NCBI RefSeq assembly: GCF_000419525.1
Contig: NZ_ATTE01000001.1
Span: 4,880,001 to 4,944,000 of the forward strand
Direction of reading: 5' to 3'
Source: Leucothrix mucor DSM 2157
GTDB lineage: Bacteria; Pseudomonadota; Gammaproteobacteria; Thiotrichales; Thiotrichaceae
Length of the DNA: 64,000 bases
The position numbers and the translations under genes are program-made. Every line of letters starts with the position of its first letter. Position 1 is the stretch's first letter. The notes beneath the pieces are model-generated. The model worked only from the letters and a program-made list of their open reading frames with translations. It was not told the DNA's origin and searched no databases. This document shows, piece by piece, positions 1-9,779 of this stretch.

Positions 1-1717
<1,717 letters not shown>

Positions 1718-1749
1718 TATAACCCTGAATGGTTTGTTTGGACGAAAGT

Positions 1750-1763
1750 GTAGGACATTACCA
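1750..1763 (+). repeat. 14-nt copy of the 5S rRNA 3' segment in the 23S-5S spacer
   Basis: The 14 bases gtaggacattacca occur here and again at 1950-1963 in the 3' part of the 5S gene, exactly 200 bp downstream. Both are preceded by a gaaagt-type stretch. This may be a relic of a partially duplicated 5S gene or a shared processing element. Confidence 0.6.
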
Positions 1764-1848
1764 CTAGATTATTACTGATTTTACGTGCGATTGAGCGCGG
1801 GGCAGCTGAGGCTGTTGCCGCAAACCAGTTCAGTCACACACACCGGTT

Positions 1849-1966
1849 TTCCTGGTGACCATAGAGACATTGAACCACCTGATCCCATCCCGAACTCAGC
1901 AGTGAAAAGTGTCATCGCCGATGATAGTGTGGGGTTTCCCCATGTGAAAGTAGGACATTACCAGGA
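1849..1966 (+). rRNA. rrf: 5S ribosomal RNA
   Basis: About 118 nt with the standard 5S core: gatcccatcccgaactcagcagtgaaa, then ccgatgatagtgtggggtttccccatgtgaaagtagg. Helix I forms from cctggt near 1851 and accagg near 1960-1965, which sets the ends within a few bases. It follows 23S directly, and no tRNA is seen between or after them. Sequence copies are limited here to short landmarks; the assignment rests on strong similarity to bacterial 5S. Confidence 0.95.
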
Positions 1967-1975
1967 TTGAACAGA

Positions 1976-2014
1976 AGGGCCCCGTACAGTACAACTGTCC
2001 GGGGCTTTTTTTAT
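1976..2014 (+). terminator. Rho-independent terminator of the rRNA operon
   Basis: Stem gccccg-t-acagt pairs with actgt-c-cggggc and is followed at once by a run of seven T. A typical strong intrinsic terminator 10 bp after the 5S gene. Confidence 0.93.
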
Positions 2015-2080
2015 GCTTAAAATATGTAGTATGGTGACTTGATAGTCAGCCTTTACTTTTAAAAACTTTGGATAGTCGAT

Positions 2081-2992
2081 ATGAAAAACAATGCTTTAAT
2101 GATTCTTGATGGTGGCATGGGTCGTGAGTTGAAGCGACGTGGAGCACCTTTCAGACAACCTGAGTGGTCAGCTCTAGCGATGATGGAAGCTCCGGAAATT
2201 GTTCGCCAAGTGCATGATGATTATATTCAAAGTGGTGCTCAGCTGATAACCACCAATAGTTATGCACTGGTGCCTTTTCATCTTAGTGAAGAAGTATTTA
2301 AAGAGCAGGGTTTGAGCTTGGCTCAACGCTCAGGTGATGTTGCGAGAAAAGCTGCCGATGCTAGTAGCACCCCAGTTAAGGTAGCTGGGTCGTTAGCGCC
2401 ATTGTTTGGATCATATCGTGCAGATCTATTTGAAGCAGAAAAGGTTGAAGCCCTGGCTACACCATTAATTCAGGGGCTTGAGCCTTATGTTGATCTATGG
2501 TTATCAGAAACTCAGAGTTTAATTGCTGAGCCAGTAGCTGTTAAAGCGGTGATAGATAAGCTTAGTAGCAGTAAAAAACCGTTTTGGGTCTCCTTTACTC
2601 TAGAAGACTCCTTGGCTATTGAGGAACCAGTATTACGTTCTGGTGAAACAGTCGTTGATGCAGTTAAAGCGATGCATACAAGCGGCGCTGACGCAGTATT
2701 ATTTAATTGCTGCCAGCCAGAGGTCATTGAAAAAGCACTGTTAGTGGCTAAAGAAACCTTTGCTGAATTAGGGCAGCCAGACTTTCCATTAGGTGCTTAT
2801 GCAAATGCATTCCCACCTCAGCCAAAAGATGCCAAAGCGAATGAAAATGTCAGTGCGTTGCGGGACGATTTAGACCCTTCTGATTATTTAGGTTGGGCGA
2901 AAGAGTGGCAAAAGGCAGGAGCAAGCTTGATTGGAGGCTGCTGTGGAATTGGTCCAGAGCATATTGCAGTATTGTCTCAAGAACTGAGCTAA
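2081..2992 (+). CDS. Homocysteine S-methyltransferase family protein
   Basis: 303 aa, the usual length for the MmuM/YagD family, a single Pcf02574-type barrel. It transfers a methyl group from S-methylmethionine (or a related donor) to homocysteine, giving methionine in the cytosol. The N-terminal ILDGGMGRELKRRG is the family start motif. The Zn/thiolate cysteines are visible in LFNCCQPEV (about residue 209) and in the C-terminal GGCCGIGPEH (about residue 285). It is monocistronic, between the rRNA terminator and a convergent sox operon. In a genome with sarcosine catabolism a betaine- or sarcosine-linked donor is possible, but the sequence does not show the donor. Confidence 0.88.
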   Translation: MKNNALMILDGGMGRELKRRGAPFRQPEWSALAMMEAPEIVRQVHDDYIQSGAQLITTNSYALVPFHLSEEVFKEQGLSLAQRSGDVARKAADASSTPVKVAGSLAPLFGSYRADLFEAEKVEALATPLIQGLEPYVDLWLSETQSLIAEPVAVKAVIDKLSSSKKPFWVSFTLEDSLAIEEPVLRSGETVVDAVKAMHTSGADAVLFNCCQPEVIEKALLVAKETFAELGQPDFPLGAYANAFPPQPKDAKANENVSALRDDLDPSDYLGWAKEWQKAGASLIGGCCGIGPEHIAVLSQELS

Positions 2993-3002
2993 ATGAAATA
3001 GA

Positions 3003-3036
3003 CACTGCCTACTGGGGTTAACCTCAGTAGGCAGTG
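3003..3036. terminator. Palindromic hairpin between convergent genes
   Basis: CACTGCCTACTG pairs with CAGTAGGCAGTG around a GGTTAACC centre. It lies 10 bp after the methyltransferase stop and 17 bp before the end of soxG, so it can serve both directions. There is no clear T-tract on the plus strand. Confidence 0.7.
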
Positions 3037-3052
3037 CTTGTTGGCTTAACTT

Positions 3053-3727
3053 CTAAGCTTTGACTGAAAAACCAAATTCCGCGCAGGCATCCTGCAACCA
3101 AAGCCAGCTGTAATCCGCAAAACTTCTGCGGATTACTAGCTCAAATCCCTGCTCACCCGTGCGACGAATCACTGCCTGTGACTTGCCAAATAGCGATGTC
3201 ACAACCTTCCCCACGGGCATGTGGCTAATATGGATATCATAGGGCGTACACTTCTTCAACATTTCCTCAGAATCCGCGCCATCCACAGTAATTACCGTCT
3301 GGCCACCAGATACATTCACAATAGCAAAATGTGTATCACCGATAGCCTCGCGCAGTTGTTGCTCTAACTCAAAACCAGTGCCGCCAGTGGTGGTGATTAG
3401 CCACTCATCCGGTGAGATCCAGCGAATCACACGGCCTTCATTCTCAGTACTTTGCAAGTTAGCAGGTAGGGTCATTCCTAGTGCTGATTCTACACCCGCA
3501 GCAAATGCTGCATTGTCGGTGTTACCACGTAGTACTAAATGATCCAGTAGTGCCAATTCCTGCAATGTGATCCCAGCATCCTGTGCACCTTTTTCAGCGA
3601 CAGTTTTCAAATCAGCATGATACAAAGGGCTTTCCGCACGAACGCTATCATCCGCCGGAATTTGATTCATCTGAACAACGTTTTGCGTGCTGACCGTAGT
3701 ATCTGTTTGTGTAGTGATATTAGACAC
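3053..3727 (-). CDS. soxG: Sarcosine oxidase gamma subunit (SoxG)
   Basis: Small gamma subunit of heterotetrameric sarcosine oxidase, about 224 aa with the start chosen here. The C-terminal half has the family look (RVIRWISPDEWLI, later TGEQGFELVIRRSFADY). I chose the GTG at 3727 because AAAGGAG lies 9 bases upstream. It overlaps the soxA stop codon (TAA at 3722-3720), giving translational coupling. A longer in-frame ATG at 3793 would run 74 bp into soxA and has no such ribosome binding site. The N-terminal ~50 residues are low in conservation and Thr/Asp/Gln rich. Last gene of the soxBDAG operon. Confidence 0.88.
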   Translation of the reverse strand: MSNITTQTDTTVSTQNVVQMNQIPADDSVRAESPLYHADLKTVAEKGAQDAGITLQELALLDHLVLRGNTDNAAFAAGVESALGMTLPANLQSTENEGRVIRWISPDEWLITTTGGTGFELEQQLREAIGDTHFAIVNVSGGQTVITVDGADSEEMLKKCTPYDIHISHMPVGKVVTSLFGKSQAVIRRTGEQGFELVIRRSFADYSWLWLQDACAEFGFSVKA

Positions 3728-6700
3728 GTTGGCGTTCTCCTTTTGGATCGTAGAGTACAGGGCTGCAGACTTCCGCTTCAATAATGCGGCCATCTGCTAG
3801 CGGGTAAAATACAGACTCACCCATGCGATTCAAACCGTTTTTAATCATGCCCATGGCAATTGAATGACCAAGGTTAGCACTGTAATAACTGGAGGTAACA
3901 TGTCCCAACATGTCCATTGGGATTTTCTGCTCAGGATCATTGACTGCCTGAGAGCCTTCCGGAATAACAGCATCAGCTACTTTAGTTTTCAGACCAACCA
4001 AGTGCTTACGGTTAGGACGAACACAATCTGCACGTGCCATGCCGCGTTTACCGATAAAGCTAAACGGCTTGGTGTTAACCACTGCCCAGCCGTGATCTAA
4101 ATCATATGGATGCACCGAGCCATCGGTGTCTTGCCCGACAATAATGAAGCCTTTTTCTGCGCGCAATACGTGCATGGTTTCGGTGCCGTAAGGCGTGATA
4201 TTAAATTCCGCACCGGCCTCAATAATCGCTTCCCAAACGGCTAAGCCGTAATTGGCTTGCACGTTAACCTCGTAAGACAACTCGCCAGTAAAGGAAATAC
4301 GGAATACACGAGCCGGAACACCAGCGACCGTGCCAGAGCGCCAGTCCATGAACTTGAAGCTTTCTGCATCCAGATCAATATCGCTGGTGAGCTTTTCCAT
4401 GACTTTACGGGCATTTGGCCCTGAGATCGTTGCCGTTGACCAATGGTCGGTGACGGAGTTGAAATATACTTCCATCTCGGGCCATTCGGTCTGATGATAG
4501 ATTTCCAACCAAGACAATACCCGTGCTGCGCCGCCGGTAGTAGTGGTCATCAAGAAATGATTCTTACCCAAGCAAGCGGTCACACCATCGTCAAACACCA
4601 TGCCATCTTCGCCACACATCAAACCGTAGCGACATTTGCCAACAGCTAGTTTAGCCCAAGCATTGGTATAAACGCGGCCTAAGAACTCACGTGCATCCTT
4701 ACCTTGAATATCAATTTTACCCAGTGTGGAAGCATCCAAAAGACCAACACTTTCGCGAGTCGCTTTGCATTCGCGGTTAAGCGTGTCCTGCATGCTTTCG
4801 CCAGCTTTTGGGTAGTACCAAGGGCGTTTCCATTGGCCGACATCCTCAAACAATGCGCCGTTTTCCATGTGCCAGCGGTGGATTGCGGTGTAACGTTCTG
4901 GGTCGAATAAATCACCACAGTTACGTCCTACAATCGCGCCAAAGGTGACTGGCGTGTAGTTCGGGCGGAAGATGGTGGTGCCAGTTTCAGGAATGGTTTT
5001 ATTCAGCGACTTGGCAGCGATCGCCATGCCGTTAATGTTGCCGGTTTTACCCTGATCTGTTCCAAAGCCCATTGCGGTGTAACGCTTCACGTGCTCAATG
5101 GATTCAAAGCCTTCACGAGTGGCTAATTCAATCGCAGCGGCTGTTACGTCATTCTGGAAATCGACAAACTGCTTCGGTGCACGGCTGGTGGCTTTGCTGT
5201 GTGGAATGTGAAATAGGGCCATTGGCTTGCCTTCAATCACAGGCTCAGTAACCGCTTCGTCCATATCCTCAACATCAAAACCGGCATTGCGTGCTGCAGT
5301 CAAACCTTGTTCGGTACCTTCTCGCAAGCAAGCATCTAACTGATAGCTGCCATTGATAGCACCTGCAGTCAGCTGCTTTTGTATGGTTTCGCCGGGTAGG
5401 AAGCCGATTGCCTCATCGCTCCAAACCGGACGGCTGCCTGTATGGCAAGACAAGTGAATCGCAGGGCTCCAACCGCCAGAGCTGGCAATTAAATCACATT
5501 CCAGCAATTGCGCATCACCAGTCAGTTTATCGCCGGCTTCATTCATTTGCGCAACCATTGCACCAGTAACGCGTTTGCTGCCTTTGGCTTCGATAACGCC
5601 TGAGCCAGTAATGACTTTAATGCCGCGAGATTTTGCGACCAAGATGCATTCACTGTCTGGGTTGGTGCGAGTATCAACGATGGCAACCACTTCACGACCT
5701 GCATCCAGCCAATCAAAAGCCGTTTGGTAGGCATTGTCGTTAGTGGTCATTAACACGAGCTTCGAGCCGGGCGCAACAGCATAGCGACGCACGTAAGTTG
5801 AAACAGCTGAGGCCAACATCACGCCCGGTAAATCATTATTACCAAATACCAGCGGACGCTCATGAGAACCCGTGGCTAAAACAACCCATTTAGCGCGAAT
5901 CCGATGCATGCGTTGGCGGACCTTACCCAATGGCGAACGGTCACCTAAGTGATCGGTGCAACGCTCATGAATCGTCAGGAAGTTGTGATCGTGATAACCA
6001 TTAACGGTTGAGCGAGGCAGCAACATGACATTGTCATAAGCACTTAACTCAGCAACGGTTTGCTTTACCCACTCCGCCGCTGGCAACATATTGATTTGCG
6101 CCGTGCTATCGAGCAAAGAGCCACCAAATTCAGCTTGCTCATCAGCCAGAATGACACGTGCGCCACTCTTTGCTGCAGCCAGTGCTGCACTTAAACCTGC
6201 AGGCCCACCACCAACAATTAATACGTCGGGGTGCTGATTGATGTTGTCATAAATATCAACGTCAGACTCTAGCGAGCTACGACCAAAACCGGCCGCCTTA
6301 CGAATGAACTTCTCGTAGGTCTCCCACATCGATTGCGGGTACATAAAGGTCTTGTAGTAAAACCCTGGTGGCATTGCGCGGCCACCCAGTTTTCCTACCA
6401 AACCCATCATGTCGTTTTCAGCATTCGGCCAGCCGTTTGTGGCACTAGCAACTAAGCCATCGAATAAGTCTTGCTGTGTAGCACGCACGTTTGGTGTTTG
6501 AGTCGCTTCAGTGGCACCCAGCTGTAACAGCGCGTTAGGTTCTTCAGCACCGGCAGCCATAATTCCACGAGGGCGGCTATATTTAAAGCTGCGGCCAACG
6601 ATGTCTACACCATTAGCGAGTAGAGCAGAGGCGACGGTGTCACCCGTCATACCGGTATAAGTTTTGCCGTTGTAGCTAAAGCTCAGGCTTTGATCACGGT

Positions 6701-6740
6701 CAATGCGACCACCGGAAGGGAGGCGATTTTTCTGTGTCAT
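3720..6740 (-). CDS. soxA: Sarcosine oxidase alpha subunit (SoxA)
   Basis: 1006 aa, full length for the alpha chain. The enzyme oxidatively demethylates sarcosine to glycine and passes the one-carbon unit to tetrahydrofolate, making H2O2. Domain order: N-terminal 2Fe-2S-like fold (SFKYSRPRGIMAAGAEEPNA, about residues 52-71), a dinucleotide-binding domain with DVLIVGGGPAGLSAA near residue 172, and from about residue 620 a GcvT-like aminomethyltransferase domain (GRVYTNAWAKL, ISGPNARKVMEKL, FTGELSYEVNV). Its start codon overlaps the soxD stop by one base. Order soxB-D-A-G is the classical operon order. Unlike many sox operons, no glyA, folD or purU lies beside it. Confidence 0.96.
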   Translation of the reverse strand: MTQKNRLPSGGRIDRDQSLSFSYNGKTYTGMTGDTVASALLANGVDIVGRSFKYSRPRGIMAAGAEEPNALLQLGATEATQTPNVRATQQDLFDGLVASATNGWPNAENDMMGLVGKLGGRAMPPGFYYKTFMYPQSMWETYEKFIRKAAGFGRSSLESDVDIYDNINQHPDVLIVGGGPAGLSAALAAAKSGARVILADEQAEFGGSLLDSTAQINMLPAAEWVKQTVAELSAYDNVMLLPRSTVNGYHDHNFLTIHERCTDHLGDRSPLGKVRQRMHRIRAKWVVLATGSHERPLVFGNNDLPGVMLASAVSTYVRRYAVAPGSKLVLMTTNDNAYQTAFDWLDAGREVVAIVDTRTNPDSECILVAKSRGIKVITGSGVIEAKGSKRVTGAMVAQMNEAGDKLTGDAQLLECDLIASSGGWSPAIHLSCHTGSRPVWSDEAIGFLPGETIQKQLTAGAINGSYQLDACLREGTEQGLTAARNAGFDVEDMDEAVTEPVIEGKPMALFHIPHSKATSRAPKQFVDFQNDVTAAAIELATREGFESIEHVKRYTAMGFGTDQGKTGNINGMAIAAKSLNKTIPETGTTIFRPNYTPVTFGAIVGRNCGDLFDPERYTAIHRWHMENGALFEDVGQWKRPWYYPKAGESMQDTLNRECKATRESVGLLDASTLGKIDIQGKDAREFLGRVYTNAWAKLAVGKCRYGLMCGEDGMVFDDGVTACLGKNHFLMTTTTGGAARVLSWLEIYHQTEWPEMEVYFNSVTDHWSTATISGPNARKVMEKLTSDIDLDAESFKFMDWRSGTVAGVPARVFRISFTGELSYEVNVQANYGLAVWEAIIEAGAEFNITPYGTETMHVLRAEKGFIIVGQDTDGSVHPYDLDHGWAVVNTKPFSFIGKRGMARADCVRPNRKHLVGLKTKVADAVIPEGSQAVNDPEQKIPMDMLGHVTSSYYSANLGHSIAMGMIKNGLNRMGESVFYPLADGRIIEAEVCSPVLYDPKGERQRV

Positions 6741-7036
6741 CAGGCGTTCTCCTCCGCACGAGTGAACTGTGGTTTCGTACCAATTTTGTAAGTCTCTTTA
6801 ATCTCATACGTCTGCGTATCGCGCGTGATATTAAAGAATTTGCGACAACCAACGCCGTGTACCCACAACTCATGGTGCAGGCCGCGTGGATTCGTCCGGA
6901 AAAACAGGAATTCGCCCCATTCTTGATCGGTGCAGTTATCTGGGTCTAGCGGGCGTGGAATATGCGCTTCGCCAGCAGCGTGGAATTCTTCTTCCTCACG
7001 GTGCTCTTCGCAGTAAGGACAATAAATATAAAACAT
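6740..7036 (-). CDS. soxD: Sarcosine oxidase delta subunit (SoxD)
   Basis: 98 aa, the normal delta-chain size. It opens with FYIYCPYCEEHREEEEF, whose CPYC pair plus later His/Cys residues (HGVGCRKFFN) matches the zinc-binding delta subunit. The family motif DxxWxEFLFFRxNPRG is present as DQEWGEFLFFRTNPRG. It sits 14 bp after soxB and abuts soxA. The role is structural in the heterotetramer. Confidence 0.95.
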   Translation of the reverse strand: MFYIYCPYCEEHREEEEFHAAGEAHIPRPLDPDNCTDQEWGEFLFFRTNPRGLHHELWVHGVGCRKFFNITRDTQTYEIKETYKIGTKPQFTRAEENA

Positions 7037-7050
7037 AATAAACCTCGACC

Positions 7051-8304
7051 TTAGTGGGCAACGCCGGCAGCGCCGTGTTCGTCAATGAGTGCACCGTCGT
7101 GGAAACGGAACATGGAGAATGGCTTGGCTAAGTCGCTGGCTTCGCCTTTCGCAAGTGTCTCAGCAAAGGTGTGGCCTGAGCCTGGTGTGGCTTTAAATCC
7201 GCCGGTTCCCCAGCCGCAGTTGAAGAATAAGTTCTCAACCGGTGTAGCGGAGATGATCGGGCAAGCATCGGCTGTCGTGTCAACGATACCGCCCCATTGG
7301 CGATTCATGCGCACACGACTAAAGCAAGGGAATAGCTCGACAATAGCTTGAATATTGTGCTCGATAGTGCCGTATGAACCACGCTGACCATAACCCAAAT
7401 AGCCATCAATCCCCGCACCGATCACCAAGTCGCCTTTGTCTGACTGCGACACATAGCCATGTACTTGATTGGACATGGTGACCGTGTTCAGGATTGGCTT
7501 GATTGGCTCAGAAACCAGTGCCTGTAATGGGTGAGACTCAACTGGCAAACGGAAGCCAGCCATCTTAGCAACAACCCCTGAGTTACCCGCAACCACGCAA
7601 CCAATGCGATCGGCTTTGATTTCGCCTTGCTGCTTTGTGACAACCCCAACTGCTGCGCCATCTTCTTTTAAGAAGCCGGTCACTTCGCACTGTTGGAATA
7701 GATCAACGCCCAATGTATCAGCGGCACGGGCATAGCCCCAAGCCACCGCATCATGCCGTGCAACACCAGCACGAGGCTGGAATGATGCTCCCATGATTGG
7801 GTAACGTGGACGGTCGGAGCAGTCCATCATTGGCTCGACTTCTTTCACACCTTGGGCATCTAATACTTCGCCATCAATCCCGTTTAAACGGTTGGCGTTA
7901 ACACGGCGATTAATGTCGCGCATGTCTTGTAATGTGTGGCCGAGGTTAAGTACGCCACGTTGTGAGAACATGACGTTGTAATTTAAGTCTTGGGATAAGC
8001 CTTCCCAGAGTTTCATCGCGTGCTCGTAAAGGTTTGCGGCTTCATCCCATAGATAGTTTGAGCGCACGATCGTGGTGTTTCGTGCGGTGTTTCCGCCGCC
8101 GAGGTAGCCTTTTTCGATGACTGCAACATTGGTGATGTTGTGGACTTTGGCAAGGTAGTAAGCGGTCGCTAAACCGTGCCCGCCACCGCCGACAATAATC
8201 ACATCGTATTTGGCTTTAGGGGTTGGATTGCGCCAGACGCGCTGCCAGTTTTCATGATAGCTAAGGGCGTGTTTGACCAGCCCGAACCCGGAATATCGCT
8301 GCAT
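7051..8304 (-). CDS. soxB: Sarcosine oxidase beta subunit (SoxB)
   Basis: 417 aa, full length. This subunit carries the sarcosine oxidation site and covalent FMN. The Rossmann motif [19 protein letters not shown] lies around residues 34-52. It is followed by [16 protein letters not shown], typical of the beta subunit, and the C-terminal [17 protein letters not shown] is the flavin-contacting region. First gene of the operon, with GAGGAG about 8 bases before the ATG. The 220-bp upstream region carries the promoter and the terminator of the convergent-side neighbour. Confidence 0.96.
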   Translation of the reverse strand: MQRYSGFGLVKHALSYHENWQRVWRNPTPKAKYDVIIVGGGGHGLATAYYLAKVHNITNVAVIEKGYLGGGNTARNTTIVRSNYLWDEAANLYEHAMKLWEGLSQDLNYNVMFSQRGVLNLGHTLQDMRDINRRVNANRLNGIDGEVLDAQGVKEVEPMMDCSDRPRYPIMGASFQPRAGVARHDAVAWGYARAADTLGVDLFQQCEVTGFLKEDGAAVGVVTKQQGEIKADRIGCVVAGNSGVVAKMAGFRLPVESHPLQALVSEPIKPILNTVTMSNQVHGYVSQSDKGDLVIGAGIDGYLGYGQRGSYGTIEHNIQAIVELFPCFSRVRMNRQWGGIVDTTADACPIISATPVENLFFNCGWGTGGFKATPGSGHTFAETLAKGEASDLAKPFSMFRFHDGALIDEHGAAGVAH

Positions 8305-8412
8305 GACAGAGCTCCTCTAATGGCGAATTATGCGATGGTGTTGGGATTTATAGTAGCACTGGCGGGATGGTCTGGATTTCTTTTTTACGACATTTTTATT
8401 TTTATTTGCGCC

Positions 8413-8450
8413 ACAAAAAATAATGCCCGACAATAAATGTGCCGGGCATT
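8413..8450 (-). terminator. Intrinsic terminator of the CNNM/CBS gene
   Basis: AATGCCCG and CGGGCATT form the stem (8422-8429, 8443-8450). On the minus strand the hairpin is followed by a T-rich run, which fits termination of the gene ending at 8524. Confidence 0.85.
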
Positions 8451-8523
8451 GAGTGAGCCTAGGCTCAATAGTTTGTTAGATGGATAGGTTGATAAGCACT
8501 ACAACGACCAAATAAGTCGAAAC

Positions 8524-9597
8524 CTACTTATCCTCCCCCTCAATCAAGCCAATCTTCTTAGCCCGTTGCTTCCACTTCCGACGCGCTAATTCACGCATAT
8601 CATCGGTATGGTCCATCTCATCAATAATCTCTTTACCCAGCATTGTTTCAATCACATCCTCCATTGAAACAACCCCCGCCATGCCGCCAAACTCATCCAC
8701 CACAATGGCGATCTGTTCACGCTTTTCCAGAAAGTCATTAAACAAGTCCGGTATCGGGTAATCCTCTGGCACCATCGAGATAGGGCGCTGAATCACAGAA
8801 ACTGCCTGATCGCCTTCATTCGCCAGCAGCTTTTCCAGTACTTCATTTTTCAAAATAAAGCCTTGGATATGGTCAGGATGGGCATGCTCATAAACCGGGA
8901 TTCTAGAGAAACGTAATTTAGGATGCGCTTGATAAAAGCCCGCAATCGTCTGCTTCTCATCTACCTTAATTGCCACAGTGCGTGGCGTCATCACATCACT
9001 AACCAGCACAGTATTAAACTGCAGCAGGTTATTAATCAGATGTGATTCAGTTTGTGCAAACACGCCTTCTTTAGTACCAAGCTCTGTCATAGCCAAAAAG
9101 TCAGAACGGGTAAATACCGCGTCAACCTTGTCCTTCTTCAGCATTTTAGTCAGTAACTGGCTAAACCAAACCAGTGGGTACAAGGCTTTAATCAGCAGCC
9201 CTAGCGAGGTCACTGTAAAGTTAGATAGCTCTTTCCAGTAGTTAGCGCCCAGTGTTTTTGGGATCAGTTCTGAGAACACTAAGATCGCCATGGTCATACC
9301 CGCTGGTACAACAAAGCCAGTAATAATCGGATTAGAGTCGGCCCAAATTTGCGCGGCCTGACTACCGACACCCAGCGCACCCACGGTATGAGCGATGGTG
9401 TTTAGCGTCAGAATAGCGGCTAATGGCTGGTCGATATTCTCTTTAAACAGCTGCAGCTGTTGACCGACTTTGGTGCCTTCTTTTAATTTGATTTGCGCGT
9501 AAGAGGGCGTGATACTGAGCAGTACCGCTTCCCATAAGGAGCACAAGAATGAAAATAGCAGTGCGATAAAAAAGAAAATAATCAGTAGTGAGAGCAT
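8524..9597 (-). CDS. CNNM/HlyC-CorC family membrane protein (DUF21 plus CBS pair)
   Basis: 357 aa. The N-terminal ~190 residues form a DUF21/CNNM transmembrane domain (hydrophobic helices at the start, then ILTLNTIAHTVGALGVG and FSELIPKTLGANYWKEL). A CBS pair follows, with SDVMTPRTVAIKVDE and the IAIVVDEFGGMAGVVSMEDVIETMLG signature. The protein ends shortly after the CBS pair, so the C-terminal CorC_HlyC domain seen in the longer YfjD/CorB proteins is absent. The family is linked to Mg2+/Co2+ transport or its regulation at the inner membrane. The substrate cannot be read from the sequence. Monocistronic with its own terminator. Confidence 0.88.
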   Translation of the reverse strand: MLSLLIIFFFIALLFSFLCSLWEAVLLSITPSYAQIKLKEGTKVGQQLQLFKENIDQPLAAILTLNTIAHTVGALGVGSQAAQIWADSNPIITGFVVPAGMTMAILVFSELIPKTLGANYWKELSNFTVTSLGLLIKALYPLVWFSQLLTKMLKKDKVDAVFTRSDFLAMTELGTKEGVFAQTESHLINNLLQFNTVLVSDVMTPRTVAIKVDEKQTIAGFYQAHPKLRFSRIPVYEHAHPDHIQGFILKNEVLEKLLANEGDQAVSVIQRPISMVPEDYPIPDLFNDFLEKREQIAIVVDEFGGMAGVVSMEDVIETMLGKEIIDEMDHTDDMRELARRKWKQRAKKIGLIEGEDK

Positions 9598-9779
9598 AAG
9601 TCCAAGTGTCAGTTATTTTGAATGCGTACATTCTACCGCAAACTGTTTCTGTGACAGAAAAAACTGTGACTTTAAGCCGAAATAGTATGCATTCGAGGTT
9701 AATACGTCATATGAGCTTATAATTAATTTCAATTGCGATAAATATAGTACATTTTATATGCTAATCTCTGCTTTTAGAT

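Noticed and set aside
1785-1970. 61-residue ORF over the 5S gene
   Set aside because: It covers the spacer and 5S rRNA; the RNA gene explains the sequence.
3728-3793. Longer soxG start at 3793
   Set aside because: It overlaps soxA by 74 bp, lacks a ribosome binding site, and the GTG at 3727 has an ideal one.
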